From assembly GCA_028716845.1 (NCBI GenBank), contig JAQUPF010000004.1, positions 62,001-126,000 on the forward strand: a DNA stretch of 64,000 bases, in the 5' to 3' direction. Shown one piece after another: positions 42,897 through 50,562 of this stretch; within the stretch, counting starts at the first letter, position 1, and every line of letters starts with the position of its first letter. The notes under the pieces were generated by a model that was given only the letters and a program-made list of their open reading frames with translations, was not told the origin of the DNA and did no database searches. Both the position numbers and the translations under genes were made by a program. This DNA comes from a bacterium (GTDB lineage Bacteria; Auribacterota; Tritonobacteria; UBA1439).

Positions 42897-44235
42897 GGAC
42901 GAGGGGCGGCCTCCCGGAGGGGGAGCGCGCCGGCGCGGCGGACGCCTCTTCCCCCCCGCCTACAACGTCCTCCTCCACCTCTTCTTCCTCGTCGCGCTCC
43001 CGTACTACGCCGCGCAGATGCTCCGGCGCGAGAAATACCGGGCGGGCCTCCGCCAGCGGCTCGGCTTCTACCCGGCCTCGCTCCGCGGCGGCCGGGGAAG
43101 GATCTGGATCCACGCCGTCTCCGTCGGCGAGGTGCAGGCGGCGCTCCCGCTCGTCGCCCGGCTCCGCCGGGAGCTGCCGGACCGCCCGGTCGTCGTCTCG
43201 ACCGTGACGCTCACCGGCCGGCGGGTGGCGACGGAGCGGCTCGGCGGCTCCTGCGCCGTCGTCTACTTCCCCCTCGACCTGCCGTTCGCCGTGCGGCGCG
43301 CTCTGCGGGCGGTCGACCCGGCGCTCGTCGTCCTCGTCGAGACCGAGATCTGGCCGAACTTCCTCCTGGCGGCCCGCCGGCGCGGGATCCCCGTGGCGAT
43401 CGTGAACGGCCGCATATCCGACCGCTCCCACCGGGGCTACCGCCGCGCGCGCCGGTTCCTGCGGGGTCCGCTCGACGCCGTCCGCGTCTTCAGCATGCAG
43501 ACCGACCTCGACGCGCGCCGCGTCATCGCGATGGGCGCCCCCGCGGACCGCGTCACCGTCGCCGGCAACATGAAGTTCGACTGCCCCGACGCCGCGGCGG
43601 ACCCGGCGGCCGCCGTCCGCGTCGCCCGCGCGCTCGGCCTCCCGGCGGACGCCCCGGTGCTGGTTGCGGGGAGCACGCATCCGGGCGAGGAGCGGATCCT
43701 CCTCGACGTCCTCGAGGCGGCCCGCCGGGACCGGCCCGACCTCGTCCTCGTCCTCGTCCCCCGCCACCCGGAGCGGGCGGAGGAGGTGGCCGAACTCGCC
43801 CGCGCGCGCGGCGAGCGGTGCGCCCTCCGGTCGGGGATCCCGTCCGGCGGCGAGCCCCCGCGGTACGGGGTCCTCGTCGTGGACACCGTCGGCGAGCTCC
43901 TCGACGTCTACCGGTGCGCCACGGTCGTCTTCGTGGGAAAGAGCCTCACCGGCGGCGGCGGCCAGAACGTCATCGAGCCCGCCTGCCTGGGCAGGCCGGT
44001 CGTCTTCGGCCCCTCGATGCACAACTTCAGGGAGGCGGCCGGCATCCTCCTCCGGTGCGGCGGGGCCGTCCAGGCGGCGGATGCCGCCGAGCTCGCCGGC
44101 GCCGTCCGGCGGCTGCTCGCCGACGAGGGGGGGCGCGAGGCGATGGGGAGGCGCGCCGCCGAGGCGATGGCCGGCAGCCGCGGCGCGACGGAGCGGAACG
44201 CGGCGATCATCCGCGGCCTCCTCGCGGCGGAATAA
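42871..44235 (+). CDS. waaA: Kdo transferase
   Basis: 454 residues. A membrane anchor at about 28-50 (YNVLLHLFFLVALPYYAAQM), then the GT30 fold: IWIHAVSVGEVQAALPLVAR is the signature acceptor region; VETEIWPNFLLAARRRGIPV and SRNGRISDRS-like NGRISDRSHRGYRRAR are donor-site residues; the C-terminus has FVGKSLTGGGGQNVIEPACL and a FGPSMHNFREAA signature. It attaches Kdo to the lipid A precursor at the inner membrane; whether it adds one or two sugars cannot be told. An Arg-rich 25-residue start precedes the anchor, so a later start is possible. lpxK follows repeat R6. Confidence 0.93.
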   Translation: MRKPTPAPRDEGRPPGGGARRRGGRLFPPAYNVLLHLFFLVALPYYAAQMLRREKYRAGLRQRLGFYPASLRGGRGRIWIHAVSVGEVQAALPLVARLRRELPDRPVVVSTVTLTGRRVATERLGGSCAVVYFPLDLPFAVRRALRAVDPALVVLVETEIWPNFLLAARRRGIPVAIVNGRISDRSHRGYRRARRFLRGPLDAVRVFSMQTDLDARRVIAMGAPADRVTVAGNMKFDCPDAAADPAAAVRVARALGLPADAPVLVAGSTHPGEERILLDVLEAARRDRPDLVLVLVPRHPERAEEVAELARARGERCALRSGIPSGGEPPRYGVLVVDTVGELLDVYRCATVVFVGKSLTGGGGQNVIEPACLGRPVVFGPSMHNFREAAGILLRCGGAVQAADAAELAGAVRRLLADEGGREAMGRRAAEAMAGSRGATERNAAIIRGLLAAE

Positions 44236-44480
44236 GAATGAATTCACCACGGATTGCCGCTGATCATGACGGATCTTCACGGATTATTGACGGATTATCA
44301 CGGAGACTATGACAATGCCGCTGCGGATGAACGCGGATCATCTTTCGCCACAGAGGGCACAGAGAACGCAGAGGATAGTGCTGCTTTCGACTTTAAACGT
44401 TCAACTTTGAACTGTAGTCGGATCCGTGCGGATCCGTAAGAATCCGTTTTCATCCGTGGTAGATTGGTGCGTTGCATCCG
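44236..44480. repeat. Interspersed repeat copy R6 (one arm)
   Basis: Between waaA and lpxK. It opens with CACCACGGATTGCCGCTGAT-type units, holds the left arm at 44347-44373 and a core ending near 44416 (GAACTGTAGT), then passes into GGATCCGTGCGGATCCGTAA instead of the right arm. It ends with a GGTAGATTGGTGCGTT unit, a variant of the one in R2 and R3. No gene is seen. Confidence 0.86.
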
Positions 44481-44499
44481 CGGCGGAATCGGACCTGAC

Positions 44500-45594
44500 A
44501 TGGACGGACGGCGGTGGCGGGAGATGGTCGAGCGTGAACGCGGGGGGCTCCTCTCCGCCCTGCTCCTCCCCGCCTCACTCCTCTACCGGCTGGGCGTCGC
44601 CTCGCGGCACGCCGCGTATCGCGCCGGCCTCGTCCGCCGGCGCCGCCTCCCCCGCCCGGTCGTGAGCGTCGGCAACCTCGTCGCCGGCGGGACCGGCAAG
44701 ACGCCGGCCGTCCGCCTCCTCGCCGCCGGCCTCCTCGCCCGGGGGATCCGGCCGGCCGTCCTCTCGAGGGGCTACGGCGCCCCCCGTCGCGGCGCGCCGC
44801 CGCTCGTCGTCTCCGACGGCACGCGGCCGCTCCTCGGGGCCGGCGAGGCGGGCGACGAGCCGGTCATGCTCGCGCGCGCGCTGCCCGGCGTCCCCGTCAT
44901 CGTGGATCCGGACCGCGCGCGGGGCGGGGAGGCGGCCATGCGGTTCGACCCCGGCGTCTTCATCCTCGACGACGGCTTCCAGCATCTCCGGCTCGCCCGG
45001 GACGCCGACATCCTGCTCCTCGACTGCCGCCTCCCGTTCGGCAACGGGCGGCTTCTGCCCGCCGGCCTCCTCCGGGAGCCGCCGTCCGCCCTCCGCCGCG
45101 CCGACATCATCGTCCTGACGAGGTGCGAGTCCCCCCCCGATCCCTCCCTCCTCTCCCGGATCGGCCGGGAGAATCCGCGCGCGCGCCTCTTCACCGCGCG
45201 CCACGAGCCGGCCCGCCTCGTCGAGCTCACGTCCGGCGCGGCGCGGGGCCTCGCCTCCCTCGCGGGGGCGCGGGTCGCCGCCTTCGCGGGGACGGGGCGG
45301 CCGGACGATTTCTTCGAGACGCTGCGGTCGTGCGGCGCCGCCGTCGTCGCCGCCCACGCCTTCCCCGACCATCATCCCTACCTCCCCGCCGAGATCGCGG
45401 CGATCGCCGCCGGGGCCTCGAGCGCGGGGGCCTCGGCGATCGTGACGACCGAGAAGGACGCCGCCCGCCTCCCCGCGGCCCCCCGCCTCCCCGTGCCGCT
45501 CCTCGCCCTCGGCGTCGAAATGCGGATTTGCGGGGGGGGGGACGACCTGCTAGACTGTCTCCTCGGCCTCATCGGGAGGGGGGAGGCGCAATGA
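44500..45594 (+). CDS. lpxK: Tetraacyldisaccharide 4'-kinase
   Basis: 364 residues from ATG 44500; ATG 44464 or 44524 are possible alternatives, and the ribosome site is weak. Walker A is VGNLVAGGTGKTP; SRGYGAPRRG, FILDDGFQHLRLARDADILL (Walker B-like) and LLDCRLPFGNGRLLPAGLLR follow in the family order; TEKDAARLP is the C-terminal signature. It phosphorylates the lipid A disaccharide at 4' on the cytoplasmic face of the inner membrane. A run of ten G (45532-45541) lies in its last 20 codons. The stop overlaps the lpxA start (ATGA). Confidence 0.93.
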   Translation: MDGRRWREMVERERGGLLSALLLPASLLYRLGVASRHAAYRAGLVRRRRLPRPVVSVGNLVAGGTGKTPAVRLLAAGLLARGIRPAVLSRGYGAPRRGAPPLVVSDGTRPLLGAGEAGDEPVMLARALPGVPVIVDPDRARGGEAAMRFDPGVFILDDGFQHLRLARDADILLLDCRLPFGNGRLLPAGLLREPPSALRRADIIVLTRCESPPDPSLLSRIGRENPRARLFTARHEPARLVELTSGAARGLASLAGARVAAFAGTGRPDDFFETLRSCGAAVVAAHAFPDHHPYLPAEIAAIAAGASSAGASAIVTTEKDAARLPAAPRLPVPLLALGVEMRICGGGDDLLDCLLGLIGRGEAQ

Positions 45595-46397
45595 GCGAAA
45601 TCCACCCGACCGCGATCGTGAGCCCGGGCGCGGTCATCGCCGACGGCGTGGTTGTCGGGCCGCACACGGTCATCGAGGAGGACGTCTCGATCGGGGCGGG
45701 GACCGTCATTCACGGCTACGCCTGCGTCAAGCGGCACACCTCGATCGGCGAGGGGAACACCCTCCACCACGGCGTGGTCCTCGGCGACGCCCCGCAGTCG
45801 CTCGCCTTCGGGGGGGGCGTCAGCCGCCTTCGGATCGGCTCCCGGAACGTCTTCCGCGAGCACGTCACGATCCACCGCTCGATGTACGAGAACGGCGAGA
45901 CGGTCGTCGGCGACGGCAACTACTTCATGGTCCTCTCGCACGCGGGCCACGACTGCCGCATCGGGAACAACGACATCTTCACGAACTGCGCCCTCCTCGC
46001 CGGCCACTCGACCGTCGAGGACGGCGTCGTCATCTCGGGCGCCGTCGTCGTCCACCAGTTCAGCCGGATCGGCCGCCTCGCGATGATCAGCGGCCTCTCG
46101 GCGATCAACAGGGACATCCCGCCGTTCGTCATCGCCGGCGGCCGGCCGGCCGCGGCCAACGCCCTGAACCTCGTGGGCCTCCGGCGGGCGGGCGTCCCCG
46201 CCGCCCGGCGGACTCGGCTCAAGGAGGCGTTCAAGACGTTCTACTGCGAGGGCCGCAGCGTCGCCGGCGCGATCGAGGAGATCGAGGCCGGGGAGATGAC
46301 GCCGGAGGTCCGGCATTTCATCGACTTCGTCAGGGCCTCGAAGCGCGGCGTCTGCCGCTACGCCGAATGGGCGGAGACCCGCGGCACCGACTTCTGA
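45591..46397 (+). CDS. lpxA: Acyl-ACP-UDP-N-acetylglucosamine O-acyltransferase
   Basis: 268 residues from the ATG at 45591, four bases before the lpxK stop. Left-handed beta-helix hexapeptide repeats run from IHPTAIVSPGAVIADGVVVG; His120 in SHAGHDCRIGNN is the catalytic His. The C-terminal helical domain (GLRRAGVPAARRTRLKEAFK) is complete. It adds the first 3-OH-acyl chain to UDP-GlcNAc. The order lpxK-lpxA is unusual because lpxA usually sits with lpxD and lpxB, none of which is in the window. The stop is 27 bases before the CPBP gene. Confidence 0.94.
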   Translation: MSEIHPTAIVSPGAVIADGVVVGPHTVIEEDVSIGAGTVIHGYACVKRHTSIGEGNTLHHGVVLGDAPQSLAFGGGVSRLRIGSRNVFREHVTIHRSMYENGETVVGDGNYFMVLSHAGHDCRIGNNDIFTNCALLAGHSTVEDGVVISGAVVVHQFSRIGRLAMISGLSAINRDIPPFVIAGGRPAAANALNLVGLRRAGVPAARRTRLKEAFKTFYCEGRSVAGAIEEIEAGEMTPEVRHFIDFVRASKRGVCRYAEWAETRGTDF

Positions 46398-46424
46398 CCG
46401 CCGCCCGCCGCGCGAGGTGACCGC

Positions 46425-47366
46425 ATGAAGCCGCACCGGCGTCTCGCCATCGTCATCCTCGCCGCCGGGCTCCTCGCCTGTCTCGCCTCCCCCGCCGTCT
46501 GGTACGCCATGCAGCGCCTTCGGGAGATTTTCTCCCCCGGCCTCGACCACGCCCTGCGCTACCCGTTCTACCGCGTGATGAACCGGGTCGTCCTCGTCTC
46601 GGCGATCCTCCTCCTCTACCTGAACCGGCGCGGCCTCAATCTCGTCTCGCTCGCCGCGATGGGGCTCCGCCGACCCCCGGGCCGGGCCTCCCTCCTCTGG
46701 CGCGGCTGGCTGCTCGGCGCCCTCTCGCTCGCCCTCATGGTGCTCGTCATGGTGCCGTTCGGTGCGCGGATCGTGGACATCGGCTTCGCGGGCGCCCGCG
46801 GCCTCGCCGGCGGCCTGGCGACGGCGCTCGTCTCGGGCCTCGCCGTCGGCGTCATCGAGGAACTCTTCTTCCGGGGATTCATCCTCCAGGCCCTCCTCGG
46901 CGGCCTCCGGCGCGCGCCGGCGGTGATCGTCACGAGTCTCTTCTTCGCCGTCGTCCACTTCTTCAAGGCGAACGCCATGCCCCGCCCCGCGGCGTTCGAC
47001 CCGACGGCCGGCTTCAGGGCCCTCGCCTACTACCTGCAGCCGCTCCTCACCCCCGCCGCCGTCATCCCCGGCTTCGTCGGCCTCTTCCTCGTCGGCGTCG
47101 TCCTCGCCGTCGCGGTCCTCCGCACCGGCTCCCTCCACCTCGCCATCGGCCTCCACGCCGGCTGGGTCTTCGGCATCAAGGCCGAGGGACTCTTCCTCGA
47201 CCGGGTCGACGCCGTCGTCCCCTGGTTCTTCGGCGACGGCTACGTCGTGACGGGCGTCTTCGGCTGGCTCATGCTGCTCCTGATGCTGCCGGTCGTCCTG
47301 CACGTGGCCGCCTCGCTCCCCGGCCCCGCGACACCGCCCCCCCCGCCTCGGCCCGCCGAGGATTGA
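46425..47366 (+). CDS. CPBP-family intramembrane protease
   Basis: 313 residues with about eight membrane helices. The family signature is present: Glu145, Glu146 and Arg150 (VIEELFFRGFILQALLGG), a second motif FFAVVHFFKANAM with a conserved His, and LHAGWVFGIK with a third His. Members (CAAX protease/Rce1-like) cleave or modify membrane substrates; the target is unknown. It follows lpxA directly and was probably part of the lipid A transcript. A short stretch of repeat-like CCGCGGAT units begins right after its stop. Function in envelope assembly is inference. Confidence 0.83.
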   Translation: MKPHRRLAIVILAAGLLACLASPAVWYAMQRLREIFSPGLDHALRYPFYRVMNRVVLVSAILLLYLNRRGLNLVSLAAMGLRRPPGRASLLWRGWLLGALSLALMVLVMVPFGARIVDIGFAGARGLAGGLATALVSGLAVGVIEELFFRGFILQALLGGLRRAPAVIVTSLFFAVVHFFKANAMPRPAAFDPTAGFRALAYYLQPLLTPAAVIPGFVGLFLVGVVLAVAVLRTGSLHLAIGLHAGWVFGIKAEGLFLDRVDAVVPWFFGDGYVVTGVFGWLMLLLMLPVVLHVAASLPGPATPPPPPRPAED

Positions 47367-47485
47367 CGATGTTTCATCCGCGGATGCCGTCGAACCGTTG
47401 ACGGCTTCCCCTTCCCTCCCTCGTGCATCCGCGACGATCAGTCTTTATCCGTGGAAATCCGCGGCCGCTCTGTTCTCCGTGTGGA
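47367..47485. repeat. Short fragment of the interspersed repeat units (R7)
   Basis: Contains CATCCGCGGATGCCG, CATCCGCGACGATC and CCGTGGAAATCCGCGGCCGC units and ends in TGTTCTCCGTGTGG, an arm-like tail. No complete arm is present. It separates the CPBP gene from the operator of the MNT gene. Confidence 0.55.
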
Positions 47486-47518
47486 CAGCGCGGATTCTCC
47501 GGTATTCGGCCGCCGGAA

Positions 47519-47551
47519 TGTCTGGTATTCCAGACAGTTGTCTGGTATAGT
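47519..47551 (+). promoter_or_regulatory. Operator/promoter of the MNT-HEPN-like operon
   Basis: TGTCTGGTAT occurs twice as a direct repeat, at 47519-47528 and 47539-47548, exactly 20 bases apart. TGTCTGG (47519-47525) and CCAGACA (47530-47536) form a perfect 7-bp inverted repeat around TATT. TATAGT (47546-47551), a -10-like hexamer, overlaps the second direct copy. This layout would let an autoregulator block the promoter cooperatively. The gene begins at 47561. Confidence 0.6.
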
Positions 47552-47560
47552 ACCCCCATC

Positions 47561-48184
47561 ATGAGAACCCCCGACAGCAGCCGGCTGCGGCCGCTCGATT
47601 TTATCCTCTCGGCCCCCAGCCACCTGGCGATCCTCAGGGTGCTGCGCCATGTGCGGGAGGGGCTGAGCGGGCGCGAGATTGCGCGGCGGGCGCGAATCAA
47701 TCACCAGACCTGCGCCCTCTCCCTCCTCCGGCTCGAGAAGCGCGGCGTCGTCCGCAGGCTCGGCGCCGGCAGGAACCAGCTCTTCGCCCTCAATCGCGAG
47801 AATATCCTCGTCCGTGAAGTCCTCCTCCCCCTGCTGGCCGCGGAATACAGGATATTCGAGCTGTTCCGGCAGGATATCGCCCGTATCGCCCGCGGACGGT
47901 GTGTCTCCGCCGTGCTCTTCGGCAGCGTCGCCCGCGGGCTGCACACCGCCACGAGCGATTACGACATCATCCTCGTCGTTTCGCGCAGGAGCCGCCGCGT
48001 CAGTCCCGTGATACGCGAGATCGTCGCCTGCGGCATGGAGCGATGGGGATTCCGCATCTCTCCGATCGTCATGAGCGTCGCGGAATTCAGCGGGAAATCC
48101 CGCGGCGCGGATCGGCTCATCCGATCCGTCCTGCGGGACGGCATCACGCTCTTCGGTGAGGATCTCCGTGGAGTCGCCGGATGA
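47561..48184 (+). CDS. Winged-helix plus MNT-type nucleotidyltransferase (antitoxin-like)
   Basis: 207 residues. The N-terminal part is a winged helix (about residues 18-75: APSHLAILRVLRHVREGLSG, RARINHQTCALSLLRLEKRG). The C-terminal minimal nucleotidyltransferase domain has GSVARGLHTATSDYD: Gly121-Ser122 and Asp133 and Asp135 satisfy GSx10DxD. In MNT/HEPN pairs the nucleotidyltransferase modifies and neutralises the HEPN toxin. Its own winged helix makes it the likely repressor for the operator just upstream. The ATG 47561 follows a -10 by nine bases. Base composition is clearly lower in GC than the flanking lipid A genes, suggesting transfer. It overlaps the next gene (ATGA). Confidence 0.78.
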   Translation: MRTPDSSRLRPLDFILSAPSHLAILRVLRHVREGLSGREIARRARINHQTCALSLLRLEKRGVVRRLGAGRNQLFALNRENILVREVLLPLLAAEYRIFELFRQDIARIARGRCVSAVLFGSVARGLHTATSDYDIILVVSRRSRRVSPVIREIVACGMERWGFRISPIVMSVAEFSGKSRGADRLIRSVLRDGITLFGEDLRGVAG

Positions 48185-48591
48185 ATCCGCCCGCGAGGAG
48201 GAAGAAGGTCGAGCGGACGGCCTGGTCCGAGTACAGAAGACTCGCGCGCGCATTCCGCGAGGCCGCCTCGCTCGCGATGGAATTCGAATACTGGAATGCG
48301 GCGGGTGTCCTGATCGTCCATTCGGCCATCGCCGTCACGGATGCCATTTGCATCAGGATCGGCGGCGTGAAGTCGGCGGGCGATGATCATTACCAGGCGG
48401 GCAACCTGGTCGGGGAGGTTGTCGCGCTCGACAGGGAGGGGACGCGCGCGCTTGACCACTATTTCGCGATCATACAGGAGAAATCAATCGTCTCGTATGG
48501 CGGGAAGACATACCGGCAGCACGAGATCGCCGGCCTCATGCGGCATCTTGACCGCTATCAGCAGTGGGCGGACAGGATGCTCGCGGAGTGA
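48181..48591 (+). CDS. HEPN-like partner protein (putative toxin)
   Basis: 136 residues, coupled to the MNT gene (ATGA). Predicted all-helical. FREAASLAMEFEYWNAAGVL and VHSAIAVTDAICIRIGGVKS resemble the paired long helices of HEPN proteins encoded beside MNTs, and the tail (YRQHEIAGLMRHLDRYQQWA) supplies two more. The catalytic R-x4-6-H motif is not clearly present; candidates are H62 and H95-H97 regions, so ribonuclease activity is not supported directly. The assignment rests mainly on gene pairing. It ends 28 bases before lpxL. Relatives I recall are similarly paired and also lack a strong motif. Confidence 0.6.
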   Translation: MNPPARRKKVERTAWSEYRRLARAFREAASLAMEFEYWNAAGVLIVHSAIAVTDAICIRIGGVKSAGDDHYQAGNLVGEVVALDREGTRALDHYFAIIQEKSIVSYGGKTYRQHEIAGLMRHLDRYQQWADRMLAE

Positions 48592-48619
48592 CGCCCGGGG
48601 GCGCCGCGGGGGGACCATC

Positions 48620-49528
48620 ATGGCTGAAGCGCGCGTATCCATAGGGCACTATCCCGCCTATGTCGTCCTCCTGGCGTTCTGCGGACTCGTGCGCCGTCTC
48701 CCCGGATGGTGCGTCTGGCGGCTCGCCCGCGGCGCCGCCCTCGCCGCGTACCTCCTCGACGGACGGCACCGTCGGCGCGCCGTCTCCAACCTCGACATCG
48801 CCTTCGGCGACACGCTCCGCCCCGCGGAGAAGCGGGCGATCGCCCGCGGGAGCTTCGCGAGCCTCTTCCTCACCATCGCGGAGCTGATCAGGATCCCGCT
48901 CGTCGCGGACAGGATCACGGACACGGTCGGGATGATCACCAGCGGCACGATCCGGCACGCGCGCCGGCGGGGGCGGGGCGTCATCTTCCTCATCAGCCAC
49001 TTCGGCAACTGGGAGATCATGGCGCACCGCTGCGTCGCCGAGGGGTTCCCCCTCGCCTCCGTGGCGAGGCCGCTGAAGAACCCGCTCATCGACGCCGAGA
49101 TCAGGCGCATCCGGACGCTCAACGGCGCCCGGACGCTCGAGAAGAAATGGGTCGCGCGGGAGATCATCGAGACGCTCTCGCGGAACGGCTGCGTCGCCAT
49201 CCTCATGGACCAGTACGCCGGCCGCGAGGCCCCGTTCGTCCCGTTCTTCGGCCGCCCCGTCTCCACGACGCCGGCGGCCGCCCTCCTCGCCCTGAAGACG
49301 GGCGCGGCGCTCATACCGGTCTTCAACGAGCGGCGGGCGCCCGGCCGGCACCGGATGCACGTCTGCGACCCGATCCCGGTCTCCCCGACGGGCGACCGGC
49401 GGCGGGACGTCGCCGGGATCTGCGCCCGGTACAACCGCCTCCTCGAGGAATGGGTCCGGCGCCACCCGGACCAGTGGCTCTGGATGCACCGCCGCTGGCG
49501 GCGGAAGAAGGGGGCCGGCGAACCGTGA
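48620..49528 (+). CDS. lpxL: Lipid A biosynthesis acyltransferase (LpxL/HtrB-type)
   Basis: 302 residues. The acyltransferase signature HFGNWE lies at His127-Glu132 (LISHFGNWEIMAH), preceded by an N-terminal hydrophobic helix (YPAYVVLLAFCGLVRRLPGW). DQYAGREAPFVPFFGRPVST is the second family motif, and HPDQWLWMHRRWRRKKGAGE the C-terminal one. It adds a secondary acyl chain to Kdo-lipid A at the inner membrane. A second LpxL-type gene lies at 59431. The ATG 48620 is preceded by GGGGGGACC. The stop overlaps the GT9 start (GTGA). Confidence 0.92.
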   Translation: MAEARVSIGHYPAYVVLLAFCGLVRRLPGWCVWRLARGAALAAYLLDGRHRRRAVSNLDIAFGDTLRPAEKRAIARGSFASLFLTIAELIRIPLVADRITDTVGMITSGTIRHARRRGRGVIFLISHFGNWEIMAHRCVAEGFPLASVARPLKNPLIDAEIRRIRTLNGARTLEKKWVAREIIETLSRNGCVAILMDQYAGREAPFVPFFGRPVSTTPAAALLALKTGAALIPVFNERRAPGRHRMHVCDPIPVSPTGDRRRDVAGICARYNRLLEEWVRRHPDQWLWMHRRWRRKKGAGEP

Positions 49529-50562
49529 ACGAATTCCGGAACATCGTCGTGCGGGGGATGAACTGGCTCGGGGACGCCGTGATGACGATCCCGGCCGTCC
49601 GCGCCCTCCGGGAGATCTTCCCCGGCGCCGCCGTCACGATGCTCGCACCCGACAATCTCGCGCCGCTCTGGGAGAACGAGCCGGCCGTGAGCGGCGTCAT
49701 CCCGTTCGGGCGGCCGCCTTCGGCGCGGCGGAAGGCCGCCCTCATCCGGCGGCTGCGCGCGGGCCGTTTCGACCTCGGCGTCCTCTTCCCGAACTCGTTC
49801 GAATCCGCCCTCTGGCTCCTCCTCGGCGGCGTGCGCGTCCGGCTCGGCTACCCGACCTGCGGGAGGCGCCTCCTCCTCAACCGGCCGGTGGCCGAACGCC
49901 GGGGGCGCGGCCGCCACCAGGTCCACCGCTCCATGGACCTCGCCCGGGCGCTCGGCCCCGTCACGGTCGAGCCGGTGCCGTCCGTCGCCGTCCCGGCCCC
50001 GGCGGCGCGCCGGGCGGACGAGCTCCTGCGCGCCGGCGGGATCGGAACCGGGGAGCCGCTCCTCGGCATCAACCCCGGCGCGACCTACGGGTCGGCCAAG
50101 TGCTGGCCCCCCGACCGGTTCGCCCGGCTCGCCGCCCTCGCCCGCGACCGGCTCGGCCTCCGCGCGGCGATCGTCGGCGGCGCGGACGAGCGCACCCTCG
50201 CCGAGGAGATCCGCGCGGCGGCGGGCGGCGGCGCGGTGAACCTCGCCGGGGGCACGACGATCATGGATCTCGCGGCGGTCGCCCGGCGCTGCGCCGTCTT
50301 CGTGAGCAACGACACGGGCCCGATGCACCTCGCGGCGGCCGTCGGCACGCCGGTCGTCGCGGTCGTCGGGCCGACCGATCCGGCCGAGACCGGGCCGCTC
50401 GGGAGGGCGGTCGTCGTGCGCGGGGAGGCCGACTGCGCCCCCTGCCGCAGGCGGGAGTGCCCGACCGACCACCGCTGCATGACGCGGATCACCGTCGAGG
50501 AGGTGTTCGCGGCAACGGCGGGGATGGCGGGGGGCGCCGGCGCGGCGGAGGGCCGTCGATGA
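49525..50562 (+). CDS. waaF: Glycosyltransferase family 9, ADP-heptose:LPS heptosyltransferase-type
   Basis: 345 residues from a GTG. IVVRGMNWLGDAVMTIPAVR is the GT9 opening; LGYPTCGRRLLLNRPV, GINPGATYGSAKCWPPDRFA and FVSNDTGPMHLAAAVGTPVV are the expected donor/acceptor motifs, with GPTDPAETGPLG. It would transfer heptose to the LPS core on the cytoplasmic side. Four Cys near the end (CAPCRRRECPTDHRC) are typical of WaaF. A WaaF assignment is preferred over WaaC for this reason and because of the start, but the substrate is not proven. Coupled by 4-base overlaps on both sides. Confidence 0.86.
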   Translation: MNEFRNIVVRGMNWLGDAVMTIPAVRALREIFPGAAVTMLAPDNLAPLWENEPAVSGVIPFGRPPSARRKAALIRRLRAGRFDLGVLFPNSFESALWLLLGGVRVRLGYPTCGRRLLLNRPVAERRGRGRHQVHRSMDLARALGPVTVEPVPSVAVPAPAARRADELLRAGGIGTGEPLLGINPGATYGSAKCWPPDRFARLAALARDRLGLRAAIVGGADERTLAEEIRAAAGGGAVNLAGGTTIMDLAAVARRCAVFVSNDTGPMHLAAAVGTPVVAVVGPTDPAETGPLGRAVVVRGEADCAPCRRRECPTDHRCMTRITVEEVFAATAGMAGGAGAAEGRR

